A stretch of DNA of 12,163 nt from an uncultured Pseudomonadota bacterium (GCA_913057845.1 CAJXPC010000020.1:1-12163); one strand, 5' to 3'; counted from the stretch's first letter, positions 1-7,852 are shown. Numbers and translations are program-made. Notes: generated from the letters alone by a model not told the origin.

Positions 1-23
1 CGTCAGATGTGTATAAGAGACAG
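1..23 (+). other. Residual Nextera/Tn5 sequencing adapter (not genomic)
   Basis: The first 23 bases are CGTC followed by the 19-base Tn5 mosaic end AGATGTGTATAAGAGACAG. This is the 3' end of the Nextera Read 1 transposase adapter as I know it. It is library-construction sequence left on a contig end, not an insertion sequence of the organism. It joins directly to the mraY coding sequence and stays open in that frame, so a gene caller could add false residues to MraY. Genomic sequence starts at 24. Confidence 0.97.
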
Positions 24-904
24 ATAATGAATAAAACAATCTCTTGTCTGACAACCACTGCCACTACCCCAAGAGCAGCGCCAATCGCTAAGGCCCCAAC
101 ATCCCCCATGAATACCTCTGCAGGATAGGCGTTGAACCAAAGAAATGCTAAGCCTGCGCCAGCAAGAGCAGCGCAAAAAATTGCCAACTCTCCCGCCCCG
201 GGAATATACGGAAAACCAAGATAGCGCGAGAACTCAGCATGACCCGCCACGTAAGCAAAAATTGCGAGAGCACTTGCGATCATGACAGCAGGCATGATCG
301 CAAGGCCGTCAAGGCCATCTGTCAAATTCACAGCATTGCTGGTGCCTACAATGACTAAGAAACTCAGGACAACAAATCCAGACAGACCTAGAGGTATCGC
401 AACATCTTTTAGAAAAGGCAATATTAAAGCTGTTTGCATACCAAACTCTGTAGCATTCGCTAAATACAAAGAAGCAAGCACAGCCACCACAGACTGATAG
501 GAAAACTTCTCCAATGCAGAAAGACCATAGGGACTTTGCAGTACAACCTTTCGGTAATCATCAATCAAACCAATGATGCCAAAAGAAACTGTCACTGCTA
601 AAACTACCCACACCCATCGATTAGTCAAGTCGGCCCAGAGGAGCGTTGTAATAGCTATGGAAGTCAATATGAGGGCTCCCCCCATAGTCGGCGTCCCCGT
701 TTTAACTTCGTGAGTTTTAGGCCCATCGCTTCTGATCGTTTGGCCAATCTTTAAATCCGTCAATTTCTTGATCATTCGTGGACCTACAATGAATGAGATC
801 AGTAGCGCTGTTAATGCCGCCATAACTGACCGTAACGTTATGTAAGAAAAAACGTTGAAGATGCTAGAGTATCGCTCTAGATACTGCGCTAAAAGTAAAA
901 ACAC
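24..904 (-). CDS. mraY: Phospho-N-acetylmuramoyl-pentapeptide-transferase MraY, C-terminus missing
   Basis: MraY is the integral inner-membrane enzyme that transfers phospho-MurNAc-pentapeptide from UDP to undecaprenyl phosphate, making lipid I. The frame from GTG at 904 gives 293 full codons of a protein usually about 360 residues long; the last transmembrane part is lost at the contig end. Family landmarks are visible: an N-terminus like the family's (NVFSYITLR, 17-25), GTPTMGG (70-76), the aspartate pair in IDDYRK (D115, D116), [13 protein letters not shown] (190-202) and FMGDVG (265-270, D268). The chain is strongly hydrophobic throughout. The GTG start is chosen because it restores the standard N-terminus and has AAAGGA six bases upstream. 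The gene lies 22 bases after murF in the usual dcw order. Truncation is a sequencing-edge effect, not gene decay. Confidence 0.97.
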
Positions 905-926
905 TTAATTTCCTTTAATGATTAAT

Positions 927-2294
927 CTATTTGAGGACTAATGCGTCACAAAAATATTCCATCTTCATAAATCGAGAACCTTTAACCAAAATACAAGACC
1001 CGCCATCTAACTCAGACTTTAACTGAATCAATAAAGCGTCTCGAGATTCATGATGAACAGCACCTGCACCAAAACTTATAACGGCTCTTTTTGAGAGTTC
1101 GCCGAGAGCGAGGAGAACATCGACGCCCAGGCTCTTCGCAAATACACCAACTCGGTCATGCATAGCAGCGCCAAATTCTCCGAGTTCACCCATATCTCCT
1201 AATACGACAATTTTTTTCCCGGACTCTGTCGTTAAATGTTCCAATGCGCGGCAAACTGAATCAAAGTTAGCGTTATAAGTATCGTTGATGAGGATATCGC
1301 CTGAATTCAACCGGATTGTCTCGAGCCTACCCTTAACCCCATCAAAAGACTCAAGCCCAGCTTTGATCGAAGAGTCAGAAACGCCCAAAGCAAACCCAGC
1401 AGTCGCTGCGGCAAGTGCATTTAAGATGTTGTGCTTTCCTCGAACATGCCAATCAATATCAATGACACGTCCGTCATATTGGATTTGCAAAACCCTCGAC
1501 CCGGCGGACTGATGCAAACTTCCGCGTAAAAGAGCGTTGGCTCCTTCACCAAAAGTAATGACGGGACCACGTTGATATTGCCCCATCAGATAGCTGGCAT
1601 ATTGGCCATCAGCCTCAACAATGAGTACCCCGCCATCAGAGAGCCCTGCAATGACCTCTGACTTAGCCTCAGCAATGGCATCCTGCGAACCAAGCTCGCC
1701 GATATGAGCAGTTCCAACATTAGTAATGACTGCCACATCAGGACGAACCATATTCGTCAAACGTTTTAATTCCCCTAACTGGTTCATTCCCATTTCAACC
1801 ACGGCATATGCGTGACCGCTATTCAGTCCCAAAAGAGTATGGGGCACACCGATTTCATTATTGAAATTACCCTGGGTTGCATGAACTTTATCCGGATTAG
1901 CCTGCACCCGAAGAATATTAGCGATCATTTCCTTGACCGTCGTCTTCCCATTACTGCCAGTAACACCTACGACCTTGATGTGTGCGCCAAACTTTCCTCT
2001 CCACCAACTAGACAGCGTCCATAAACCTTGACGGGTGTCATCAGTGACGAGGCAAGCTGTTGAGTCATTCAATGTATGCAGAAAGGTGTCTTGCGACACC
2101 ATGCAGACTGAAGCGCCTCGATCGAACGCTTCTTGAACGAAATCATGACCATCAAAATTAGGGCCTTTCAATGCGATATATAAGTCCCCTTTTTTAATAG
2201 CACGGCTGTCCGTAGAGACTCTCAATACGACAGCTGATGAATCACCTATGAGATGGGTTCCAGTTTCCCTAGCGTAATCACTGATGCTAAACAC
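927..2294 (-). CDS. murF: UDP-MurNAc-tripeptide--D-Ala-D-Ala ligase MurF
   Basis: MurF is the cytoplasmic ATP-dependent Mur ligase that adds D-Ala-D-Ala to UDP-MurNAc-tripeptide, completing the pentapeptide used by MraY. With GTG 2294 as start it has 455 residues, normal for the family. Visible motifs: N-terminal STDSR (27-31), ATP loop GVTGSNGKTT (110-119), GNFNNEIGVP (142-151), ligase motif KHNILNALAA (287-296), NDTYNAN (337-343) and LGDMGELG (365-372). GTG 2294 is preferred because GGAGGA (2308-2303) sits eight bases upstream; it then overlaps the murE stop by eight bases. A longer frame opens at another GTG (2324), but that adds an arginine-rich VGRIRRRTPC stretch unlike known MurF N-termini, is the shadow of the murE C-terminus, and places the good ribosome site inside the gene. 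Confidence 0.96.
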   Translation of the reverse strand: MFSISDYARETGTHLIGDSSAVVLRVSTDSRAIKKGDLYIALKGPNFDGHDFVQEAFDRGASVCMVSQDTFLHTLNDSTACLVTDDTRQGLWTLSSWWRGKFGAHIKVVGVTGSNGKTTVKEMIANILRVQANPDKVHATQGNFNNEIGVPHTLLGLNSGHAYAVVEMGMNQLGELKRLTNMVRPDVAVITNVGTAHIGELGSQDAIAEAKSEVIAGLSDGGVLIVEADGQYASYLMGQYQRGPVITFGEGANALLRGSLHQSAGSRVLQIQYDGRVIDIDWHVRGKHNILNALAAATAGFALGVSDSSIKAGLESFDGVKGRLETIRLNSGDILINDTYNANFDSVCRALEHLTTESGKKIVVLGDMGELGEFGAAMHDRVGVFAKSLGVDVLLALGELSKRAVISFGAGAVHHESRDALLIQLKSELDGGSCILVKGSRFMKMEYFCDALVLK

Positions 2295-3846
2295 GCAAGG
2301 AGTCCTCCGACGTATTCGGCCCACGCCACAATTCGTTCAAGCACTCTTGAGCGACAAGATAATCATTATGGGGAATCTTATTGCCAAAAACCTCTTGATA
2401 TGTTTCGTGACCCTTTCCAGCAATAAGTACAACATCAGCCTCATTTGATAGGTTAATTGCGCGACTAATCGCAGCTCGGCGATCCAACTCAACGACAAAT
2501 TGATCCTGCCTACCACAGATTATTTGGTCACAAATCTCTTCTGGCGTTTCATCACGAGGGTTATCCGTCGTTACTATGGCAACGTCAGAAAACTCAAGCA
2601 CGGCGTCACCCATTCTCGACCTCTTATCTTTATCTCTATCGCCCCCTGCACCAAAAACAGTAATCACACGTGCATCAGCTCGAATCAATGACCTCAAGCT
2701 ACCAAGCACGCGTCGCAACGCATCAGGTGTATGGGCATAGTCAACGTACACGAACCGATCACATTCCTGCCCAACCCGCTGCAATCGACCTTCGGGATGC
2801 TTCAACCCACCGATAGCCTCACAAGCGCGATCAAAACTCTCACCCGAACACACAAGCCCCCCCAAAACTGCCAGCAGATTACTGATATTAAAATCACCAA
2901 TAATTGAGGACTCTATGGCTCTAGAGCCCCATGGGGTATTTACATGAAACGATGAGCCCTGGAGGCTCATTTTTAGATTAGTAGCATGTATATGCGCATT
3001 CGCACTGAGACAGCTATATGTGATCACATCCTTATCATGCCGTTGGAGTGTGTTTGCTAAAAGCATACCAAAATCATCATCAACATTAATAACGACATGC
3101 AGCACACTGCTAAACATAAATAACCGCGTCTTTGCCTTAGCATAATTTTCTAAAGTACCGTGGTAGTCGAGGTGCTCGTGAGATAAGTTGGTGAAAATGG
3201 CAATATTAATCTTTGTCCCATCAAGTCTGTTTTGCGACAAGGCATGAGACGAGGCCTCAATGGCGACACATGATGCGCCCATTGCTCGAAGCTCATAAAA
3301 AGTACGTTGCAGTGAAATAGCATCCGGTGTTGTCCGACCTTGACCAGGAATCGATGCAACCTCTTTATTTAAAAGTTTAGTACCAAGCGTTCCTATGCAT
3401 GCGCTCTTGCGTCCCAAAAAAAATAATGCCTCGGCCAGCCAATTAGCGCATGAGGTTTTTCCATTGGTACCTGTCACACCAAAAATATTGAGTTCATTTG
3501 TTGGATCGCCAAAAAAATTAGCAGCAAATTGCCCCATCAACCCTCTGACATCTGTCCAAGAAAAATTAGGCACTTTATGGGTTGAATCCCAAATCCATCC
3601 ATCCTGCTCCCAAATGACCGCCGCACAACCTTGCCTAATGGCCTCGGCTATATGGATGCGTCCGTCTTGATTAGAACCGGGGTAAGCGAAGAAAAAATCT
3701 CCCACTTGAGTTAATCGACTGTCATTCGATAATCCTAATGGTGTGATGTCAAGTCTACTTAGCTGCTGCCTAAACTCGTCGTATTGATGATTGGGTGGTG
3801 CGGATAACCCAGATTGAACAAAGCGCTCAAAAGAGGATAGGTTCAT
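2287..3846 (-). CDS. murE: UDP-MurNAc-L-Ala-D-Glu--meso-diaminopimelate ligase MurE
   Basis: MurE is the cytoplasmic Mur ligase that adds the third peptide residue to UDP-MurNAc-dipeptide. It has 519 residues, slightly longer than the roughly 495 of E. coli. Seen in order: uridine-binding NDSR (41-44), ATP loop GVTGTNGKTS (123-132), EASSHAL (197-203), the lysine of AKAKTRL (K239) at the position that is carbamylated in the family, EGRLQRV (352-358), and DNPRDE (428-433). The DNPR motif is the family signature for meso-diaminopimelate rather than lysine, which fits a Gram-negative wall. The ATG overlaps the ftsI stop as ATGA and has AAGG about six bases upstream. It ends inside the beginning of murF. 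Confidence 0.97.
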   Translation of the reverse strand: MNLSSFERFVQSGLSAPPNHQYDEFRQQLSRLDITPLGLSNDSRLTQVGDFFFAYPGSNQDGRIHIAEAIRQGCAAVIWEQDGWIWDSTHKVPNFSWTDVRGLMGQFAANFFGDPTNELNIFGVTGTNGKTSCANWLAEALFFLGRKSACIGTLGTKLLNKEVASIPGQGRTTPDAISLQRTFYELRAMGASCVAIEASSHALSQNRLDGTKINIAIFTNLSHEHLDYHGTLENYAKAKTRLFMFSSVLHVVINVDDDFGMLLANTLQRHDKDVITYSCLSANAHIHATNLKMSLQGSSFHVNTPWGSRAIESSIIGDFNISNLLAVLGGLVCSGESFDRACEAIGGLKHPEGRLQRVGQECDRFVYVDYAHTPDALRRVLGSLRSLIRADARVITVFGAGGDRDKDKRSRMGDAVLEFSDVAIVTTDNPRDETPEEICDQIICGRQDQFVVELDRRAAISRAINLSNEADVVLIAGKGHETYQEVFGNKIPHNDYLVAQECLNELWRGPNTSEDSLRV

Positions 3847-5579
3847 ACGGGCCCTTGCAATGCATCCCTTTTTGCCTCTTGCTCTCGTATAAAGGCATCG
3901 GGTTTAATCCCTAAAGTCTTTAGAGCCTCTTCCATGACCTTTCGAAAAACTGGAGCGGCGACTACACTAGCGTAATATGATCCAAGACTCGGCTCCTCGA
4001 CCATCACCGCTACAATCAGGCGGGGATTAGACACTGGAGCAATACCCACGAATGAAGAGCGATATTTACCGTGTGCATATGAGCCCTCGGACGCCACTTT
4101 CGCGGTACCAGTCTTGCCTGCCACCCGGTAACCCGGAATCGCAGCACTTAGTCCTGTACCTTTCTCGTGAGTCACAGTCTCGAGCATTTGAAGCACCGCT
4201 TGCGCGGTGTTTGCAGAAATGACTCGCGTTCCCTCTGCCACATGAATACGCTTCTCGAAGGTGACCGGAATCAACATCCCATCCCGAGCAAAAATTGAGT
4301 AAGCACGGGCCAATTGAAGAAGGCTTCCAGATACACCCATCCCATAAGAAATGGTTGCTTGATCAATATCTCTCCACTTTTCTGGTGACCGCAAACTACC
4401 TGAGGCACTCCCAGGGAAACGAAGCTTTGGCGACTGACCAAACCCAGATAGTGACAAGATCTCCCATAAATACTGTGATGTCATCATCTGTCCAATTTTC
4501 GCCGTTCCGACATTCGAAGATCGTTGGATAATATCTGTCACAGTCAACAAACTCTCCTCAGGATGATCATCTGTTATCGTGCGACGACCTATACTCAACC
4601 GACCATCCTCAATATCAATTAACGAATTTGGTGTTACAAATTTTCCCTCAAGCGCCGCGGCAATGGTAAACGGCTTCATGGTTGACCCCGGTTCGAATTG
4701 ATCGACAATGGCACTATTGCGCAACAGAGCTTGATTTTTGAAAGTTGAGCGATTATTGGGATTAAAACTAGGCCAATTCGCAACTGCTAAAACCTCTCCT
4801 GTCACGACATCCAAAATAACGACGCTTGCAGATTTAGCCTCATGCTCGAGTACTGCGTTCTTGGCCTCTGAAAACGCCACATACTGCAGCGTTCGGTCAA
4901 TTGAAAGTTCTAAGTCACTACCATTTTCAGCCGCACTGATGGTCTGGCCTTCCTCGATCACCTGGTTCTTATTGTTTTTTTTGATTCGGCGACTGCCCGG
5001 TTTGCCTGCAAGAGTCTTTTGATAGGAATACTCCAAACCCTCTTGACCCACATGATCACGACTCGTAAATCCCACTAAATGTGCTGTCGCCTCACCGTTT
5101 GGATAGTATCTTTTGTATTCTGTTTTTAAATGCACGCCAGGAATCTCTAGTGACATCACTTTTGCAGCTATGTTCGGCGCAATTTGTCTTTTTAAGAGTA
5201 CGTACTGTTTTTTTTCCGATAATTTACGATGGATAACCTTAACGTCCATACTCAACAATTTTGAGAGCTGAAGGAGTTTCTCATGAGGAATGTTGTCAAG
5301 CTCTAGGTGCGAAGGGTTCGCAGAGACCGTCTCGACCGCGGTACTAATCGCTAATGCCTCTCCATTTCGATCGGTAATTAACCCTCGAGTCGCAATCAGC
5401 GTTGTCGTTCGTGAATAGCGTTTCTCTGCCTCAGCTTGTAAAAAATCTTTATTAACACTTTGGCAATAAAGAGCCCGCGCGGCCAGCGCCATAAATCCTA
5501 AAAACATCAGCGTTACCAGCAGACGCGCCCTCCAAACTGGCAGACGGATAGTTAGTGCTGACTGGGATTTAGACGTCAT
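3843..5579 (-). CDS. ftsI: Peptidoglycan D,D-transpeptidase FtsI (PBP3)
   Basis: FtsI is the division-specific class B penicillin-binding protein that crosslinks septal peptidoglycan with FtsW and the FtsQLB complex. The 578-residue protein has a short cytoplasmic tail, one membrane anchor (about 18-38), a PBP dimerization region (about 60-220; RGLITDRNG at 65-73) and a transpeptidase domain (about 250-550). The three catalytic motifs are intact: STMK (S299 nucleophile, K302), SSN (354-356) and KTG (489-491). It lies between ftsL and murE with ATGA overlaps on both sides. No Shine-Dalgarno is visible before its ATG; the preceding bases are C-rich, so initiation probably depends on ribosomes finishing ftsL. 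Two runs of eight A on the coding strand (near 5215-5208 and 4982-4975) encode lysines and do not break the frame. Confidence 0.98.
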   Translation of the reverse strand: MTSKSQSALTIRLPVWRARLLVTLMFLGFMALAARALYCQSVNKDFLQAEAEKRYSRTTTLIATRGLITDRNGEALAISTAVETVSANPSHLELDNIPHEKLLQLSKLLSMDVKVIHRKLSEKKQYVLLKRQIAPNIAAKVMSLEIPGVHLKTEYKRYYPNGEATAHLVGFTSRDHVGQEGLEYSYQKTLAGKPGSRRIKKNNKNQVIEEGQTISAAENGSDLELSIDRTLQYVAFSEAKNAVLEHEAKSASVVILDVVTGEVLAVANWPSFNPNNRSTFKNQALLRNSAIVDQFEPGSTMKPFTIAAALEGKFVTPNSLIDIEDGRLSIGRRTITDDHPEESLLTVTDIIQRSSNVGTAKIGQMMTSQYLWEILSLSGFGQSPKLRFPGSASGSLRSPEKWRDIDQATISYGMGVSGSLLQLARAYSIFARDGMLIPVTFEKRIHVAEGTRVISANTAQAVLQMLETVTHEKGTGLSAAIPGYRVAGKTGTAKVASEGSYAHGKYRSSFVGIAPVSNPRLIVAVMVEEPSLGSYYASVVAAPVFRKVMEEALKTLGIKPDAFIREQEAKRDALQGPV

Positions 5580-5854
5580 TGATTAGCACGCGAGGGAGGG
5601 GGAGAAAGCAAAATGGTGTCTCTCGAATTGGGGTACTTCATACCGAGCTTTTTGATTGCCAGTTGCTCAATTCTCGAAGGGGTTGAGAGGGTGCTTTTTT
5701 CTGTAACCAGCATCGCGCGCTCCTGTCGAATTTGCAATCCTTTATTTCTCTCAACCTCAAGCTCAGTTACTAATTTTCGTGTGTCGTGCCTCGCCGTCAC
5801 CAATGAAATAGCAGATGTAATCAGCAACACAAAAAGGATCAAACCCAACTTCAC
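5576..5854 (-). CDS. ftsL: Cell division protein FtsL
   Basis: FtsL is a small single-pass inner-membrane protein that joins FtsQ and FtsB to activate FtsWI at the septum. With GTG 5854 it has 92 residues: a hydrophobic segment (3-19), then a charged, heptad-like region (about 22-58) consistent with the FtsL coiled coil, then RIEQLAIKKLGM (61-72), typical of the family. Sequence identity in FtsL is always low, so gene position (rsmH-ftsL-ftsI) is strong support. GTG 5854 is chosen because it forms a GTGA overlap with the rsmH stop and has GAGAGG (5868-5863) eight bases upstream. The alternative GTG at 5863 would lie directly on that ribosome site and add only three residues. The stop overlaps the ftsI ATG. 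Confidence 0.93.
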   Translation of the reverse strand: MKLGLILFVLLITSAISLVTARHDTRKLVTELEVERNKGLQIRQERAMLVTEKSTLSTPSRIEQLAIKKLGMKYPNSRDTILLSPPPSRANQ

Positions 5855-6822
5855 GGAGCACACCTCTCTGCCACTCTCATCGTGGCACTGCGTGAACGCG
5901 GGTTGCGATCAACTTCCTCAATGGATGGGCGCACCTTCTTACTGATAACCTTTAAGAGTGTTTTAGGTAAATCAACCTCTCTAATCGGCATGCGGTCAGG
6001 AACATTGGATTGCGACTCTTTGGCGAAGAAGCGCTTGACCTTACGATCTTCTAAAGAGTGGAAACTGATAATAACGACACGAGCCCCATGCAACAAAAGA
6101 GAGGGCACTTGCTCTAAAAAAACCTCTAAATCTTCCAATTCTTGATTGAGGTAGATGCGAATGGCCTGAAAGGTCTTCGTTGCTGGATTTTTTGATGATT
6201 GGAATTTTTTAGGTATCGCCCGCTCCACAACTCGCCCTAATTGGCGCGTCGTAGTTACTTGCTCAATGGCCCTAGCTGCCACAATAAATTTTGCAATTCT
6301 TGGGGCAAAACGCTCTTCTCCATAGACTCTAAGGATGCGTATGATTTCAGACTCAGTAGCCGTGTTGACCCACTCTTCTGCCGTCATTCCGGAGTTAGTA
6401 TCCATCCTCATATCTAGAGGGCCGTCGAGAGTAAAACTGAAACCTCGATGCGGGGTGTCTAATTGCGGTGACGAAACCCCTAAATCTAATAAGATTCCGT
6501 CCACCTGATTAATCCCGATTTTGGCGAGGATGGTTTTGATATCTGCGAATGTACCTTGCAGAATTTTAAAGTGGTCGGACTCCAGCCTTTCTCCCTCAAT
6601 AATGGCTTGCGGATCCTTATCGATTGCAACCAACAGGCCATTGCCCTTCAATCTTTTAAGTATCTCTTTCGCATGGCCGCCCCGGCCAAAGGTCCCGTCC
6701 ACATAAATTCCTTCGGGTTTAATGTTCAACGATTCGATCGCCTCCAGCAACAACACCGGAACATGTGGCGCACTACCTAACTCTTGCCTGGCACCGCGAC
6801 TTTCATTTGATTCAGAGCGCAA
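5851..6822 (-). CDS. rsmH: 16S rRNA (cytosine1402-N4)-methyltransferase RsmH
   Basis: RsmH (formerly MraW) uses S-adenosylmethionine to methylate N4 of C1402 in the P-site region of 16S rRNA. The conserved body starts at PHVPVLLLEAIE and continues through the SAM-binding VDGTFGRGGHA, LLDLGVSSPQLD, the DMRMD segment and IISFHSLEDRKVKRFF; it ends with the usual RSRSATMRVAER. The start is uncertain. TTG 6822 (323 residues; GGA five bases upstream; 11-base overlap with mraZ) is my best choice. ATG 6858 gives 335 residues with a 47-base overlap and no clear ribosome site, and the frame stays open to 6927. E. coli RsmH has 313 residues, so long N-terminal versions are doubtful. No in-frame ATG lies closer to the conserved body. 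It ends in a GTGA overlap with ftsL. Confidence 0.95.
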   Translation of the reverse strand: MRSESNESRGARQELGSAPHVPVLLLEAIESLNIKPEGIYVDGTFGRGGHAKEILKRLKGNGLLVAIDKDPQAIIEGERLESDHFKILQGTFADIKTILAKIGINQVDGILLDLGVSSPQLDTPHRGFSFTLDGPLDMRMDTNSGMTAEEWVNTATESEIIRILRVYGEERFAPRIAKFIVAARAIEQVTTTRQLGRVVERAIPKKFQSSKNPATKTFQAIRIYLNQELEDLEVFLEQVPSLLLHGARVVIISFHSLEDRKVKRFFAKESQSNVPDRMPIREVDLPKTLLKVISKKVRPSIEEVDRNPRSRSATMRVAERCAP

Positions 6823-7255
6823 AATTTTCCATCCCAGGCGGTGGGTTGATTGGCCCATCGTCAAACTGGGAAATCTGCTTCTCCCAAGAAGACTCGCTCC
6901 ATAATTCAAAGTGACTCCCCTGACCAACGAGCATCACGCGCTTTTCCAATCCAGCAAACTGACGTTGCGATGCCGAGATCAATACTCTCCCCGCATTATC
7001 CAGCTCCATGTCCTCGGCAAAACCCACTAACAATCGCTTCCAAAGACTTAGCTGTGGATCAAAACTTGAAAAATTCATGATTTGAGCCCGAATGGGGTTC
7101 CACGCTTCGGCAGGATACAGAAGCAAACAGCGGTGCGGGTGGGAAGTGAGCACCAACTTATCTTTCTGGCCAGACGTCAATTGATCCCGATGCTTAGTCG
7201 GAATAGCCAAACGTCCCTTAACATCTAGGTTAATTCCCACAACCCCTTGAAACAT
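6812..7255 (-). CDS. mraZ: Transcriptional regulator MraZ
   Basis: MraZ is a DNA-binding protein with two AbrB/SpoVT-like swapped-hairpin halves, forms ring-shaped oligomers in the family, and represses the dcw promoter in E. coli. The 147-residue length is normal. The duplicated DxxxR signature is present in both halves: DVKGR (11-15) and DNAGR (86-90). The N-terminus FQGVVGINLDVKGRLAIP is typical. AAGG lies seven bases before the ATG. It is the first gene of the dcw cluster, and the promoter region just upstream carries periodic GTGGG repeats like known MraZ sites, so autoregulation is likely (inferred). The rsmH frame opens inside its 3' end. The C-terminal tail (about 130-147, proline-rich) is variable in the family. 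Confidence 0.97.
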   Translation of the reverse strand: MFQGVVGINLDVKGRLAIPTKHRDQLTSGQKDKLVLTSHPHRCLLLYPAEAWNPIRAQIMNFSSFDPQLSLWKRLLVGFAEDMELDNAGRVLISASQRQFAGLEKRVMLVGQGSHFELWSESSWEKQISQFDDGPINPPPGMENFAL

Positions 7256-7287
7256 AAGCTCACCTTAACTCGATAGAGTAAAAGTAC

Positions 7288-7322
7288 CCCTATTTTTCCC
7301 ACATTTATCTACATTTGCCCAC
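7288..7322 (-). promoter_or_regulatory. Predicted MraZ operator: four 10-bp-periodic repeats
   Basis: Reading the minus strand, GTGGG (7322-7318), GTAGA (7312-7308), GTGGG (7302-7298) and TAGGG (7292-7288) follow each other every 10 bases, with A/T-rich spacers between. Known MraZ targets are TGGG-type direct repeats about one DNA turn apart, near the mraZ promoter. The second and fourth copies are degenerate. The array covers the -10 box and the transcription start, where binding would block initiation. Strength of the call comes from periodicity, motif and position together. Confidence 0.75.
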
Positions 7323-7349
7323 TTTAGGGCAAAGGACAAAGTGGGTCAA
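7321..7349 (-). promoter_or_regulatory. Predicted sigma70 promoter of the mraZ/dcw operon
   Basis: On the minus strand TTGACC (7349-7344) and TAAAGT (7326-7321) are separated by exactly 17 bases, a good sigma70-type pair. Transcription would start near 7314, leaving a leader of roughly 60 bases before the mraZ ATG at 7255. The -10 box overlaps the first GTGGG repeat of the predicted MraZ operator. An exact 8-bp inverted repeat, CCCACTTT (7318-7325) and AAAGTGGG (7338-7345), spans most of the element. Inferred from sequence only. Confidence 0.6.
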
Positions 7350-7433
7350 GCAAGTAAGGCAATAAAAACCTATACTTAGGGCCTGAGAGACATGCTTGAA
7401 AGGCATCCAACAAGGATGGTCTGATAAAAACTT

Positions 7434-7798
7434 GGAAGTTAGTCTGTAAGCCGGGTTCTGTCTTTCGACGAAACGTCGAGAGGCAATCATTCATCTGGAT
7501 CAAAAGTTACCCTTTGATTCTAGCAACCTACCCGAGGACGACGCGAGCCACGCCAAAGCCCTCCTATTTGGTCTTGCTCCGGGTGGGGTTTACACTGCCA
7601 ACCTTGTTACCAAGGTTGCGGTGAGCTCTTACCTCACCTTTTCACCCTTACCCCAAACCAAAGGCCCGAGGCGGTACACTTTCTGTTGCACTGTCCATCG
7701 CTTCACAACGTCCGGCTGTTAACCGGCACCCCGCTCTTTGGAGCCCGGACTTTCCTCTACAGATCAAAGACCATGCAGCGATTGCCCGACTAACTTCC
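7434..7798 (-). ncRNA. rnpB: RNase P RNA, bacterial type A
   Basis: This is the catalytic RNA of RNase P, which cuts 5' leaders from pre-tRNAs. Universal conserved elements are present in order on the minus strand: GAGGAAAGTCCGGGCTCC (7757-7740), AGTGCAACAGAAAG, GGTAAGGGTGAAA followed by GGTAAGAG, CCCACCCGGAGCAAG with ACCAAATAGG, AGATGAATGATTGCC, and ACAGAACCCGGCTTA (about 7461-7447). The ends are set by helix P1: GGAAGTTAGTC (7798-7788) pairs perfectly over 11 bp with GACTAACTTCC (7444-7434). The size, about 365 nt, is close to E. coli's 377. A T-run (7430-7426) follows P1 and may mark termination; a classic terminator hairpin was not seen. It lies between pyrC and mraZ. Coding frames inside it are meaningless. 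Confidence 0.97.
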
Positions 7799-7807
7799 GA
7801 GGGCATC

Positions 7808-7848
7808 ATAATAGAAAAATCTACATGTTCATAGGGGCTTGGTTTCAA
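7808..7848 (-). promoter_or_regulatory. Candidate rnpB promoter region
   Basis: The 54 bases between the pyrC stop and the rnpB 5' end hold TATTAT (7813-7808), a good -10 box about ten bases before the RNA start. The matching -35 is weak (CCCTAT at 17-bp spacing). TTGAAA (7848-7843) resembles a -35 but its spacing to TATTAT is too long; it would pair with TAGATT (7823-7818) over 19 bases. The -10 is moderately convincing, the rest is not. Confidence 0.4.
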
Positions 7849-7852
7849 CCAA
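7839..7852 (-). repeat. Inverted repeat directly after the pyrC stop
   Basis: TTGGTT and AACCAA form a perfect 14-base palindrome with a GA centre, beginning one base after the pyrC stop codon. As RNA it could fold into a short hairpin. There is no T-run after it, so a rho-independent terminator is not supported; a 3'-end stabilizing hairpin or chance are the alternatives. It overlaps the TTGAAA discussed as a possible rnpB -35. Confidence 0.35.

Noticed and set aside
1..23. Tn5 mosaic end as evidence of a natural transposon
   Set aside because: The CGTC prefix belongs to the Nextera adapter and the match stops sharply at the contig edge, with no transposase or second end.
4975..5215. Two A8 runs in the ftsI coding strand as programmed frameshift sites
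   Set aside because: The frame is intact through both, all downstream catalytic motifs are in frame, and no stimulating structure or conserved alternative product was seen. They are lysine-rich stretches.
7404..7418. CATCC/GGATG hairpin as the rnpB terminator
   Set aside because: Stem of only five pairs and no T-run after it on the transcribed strand.
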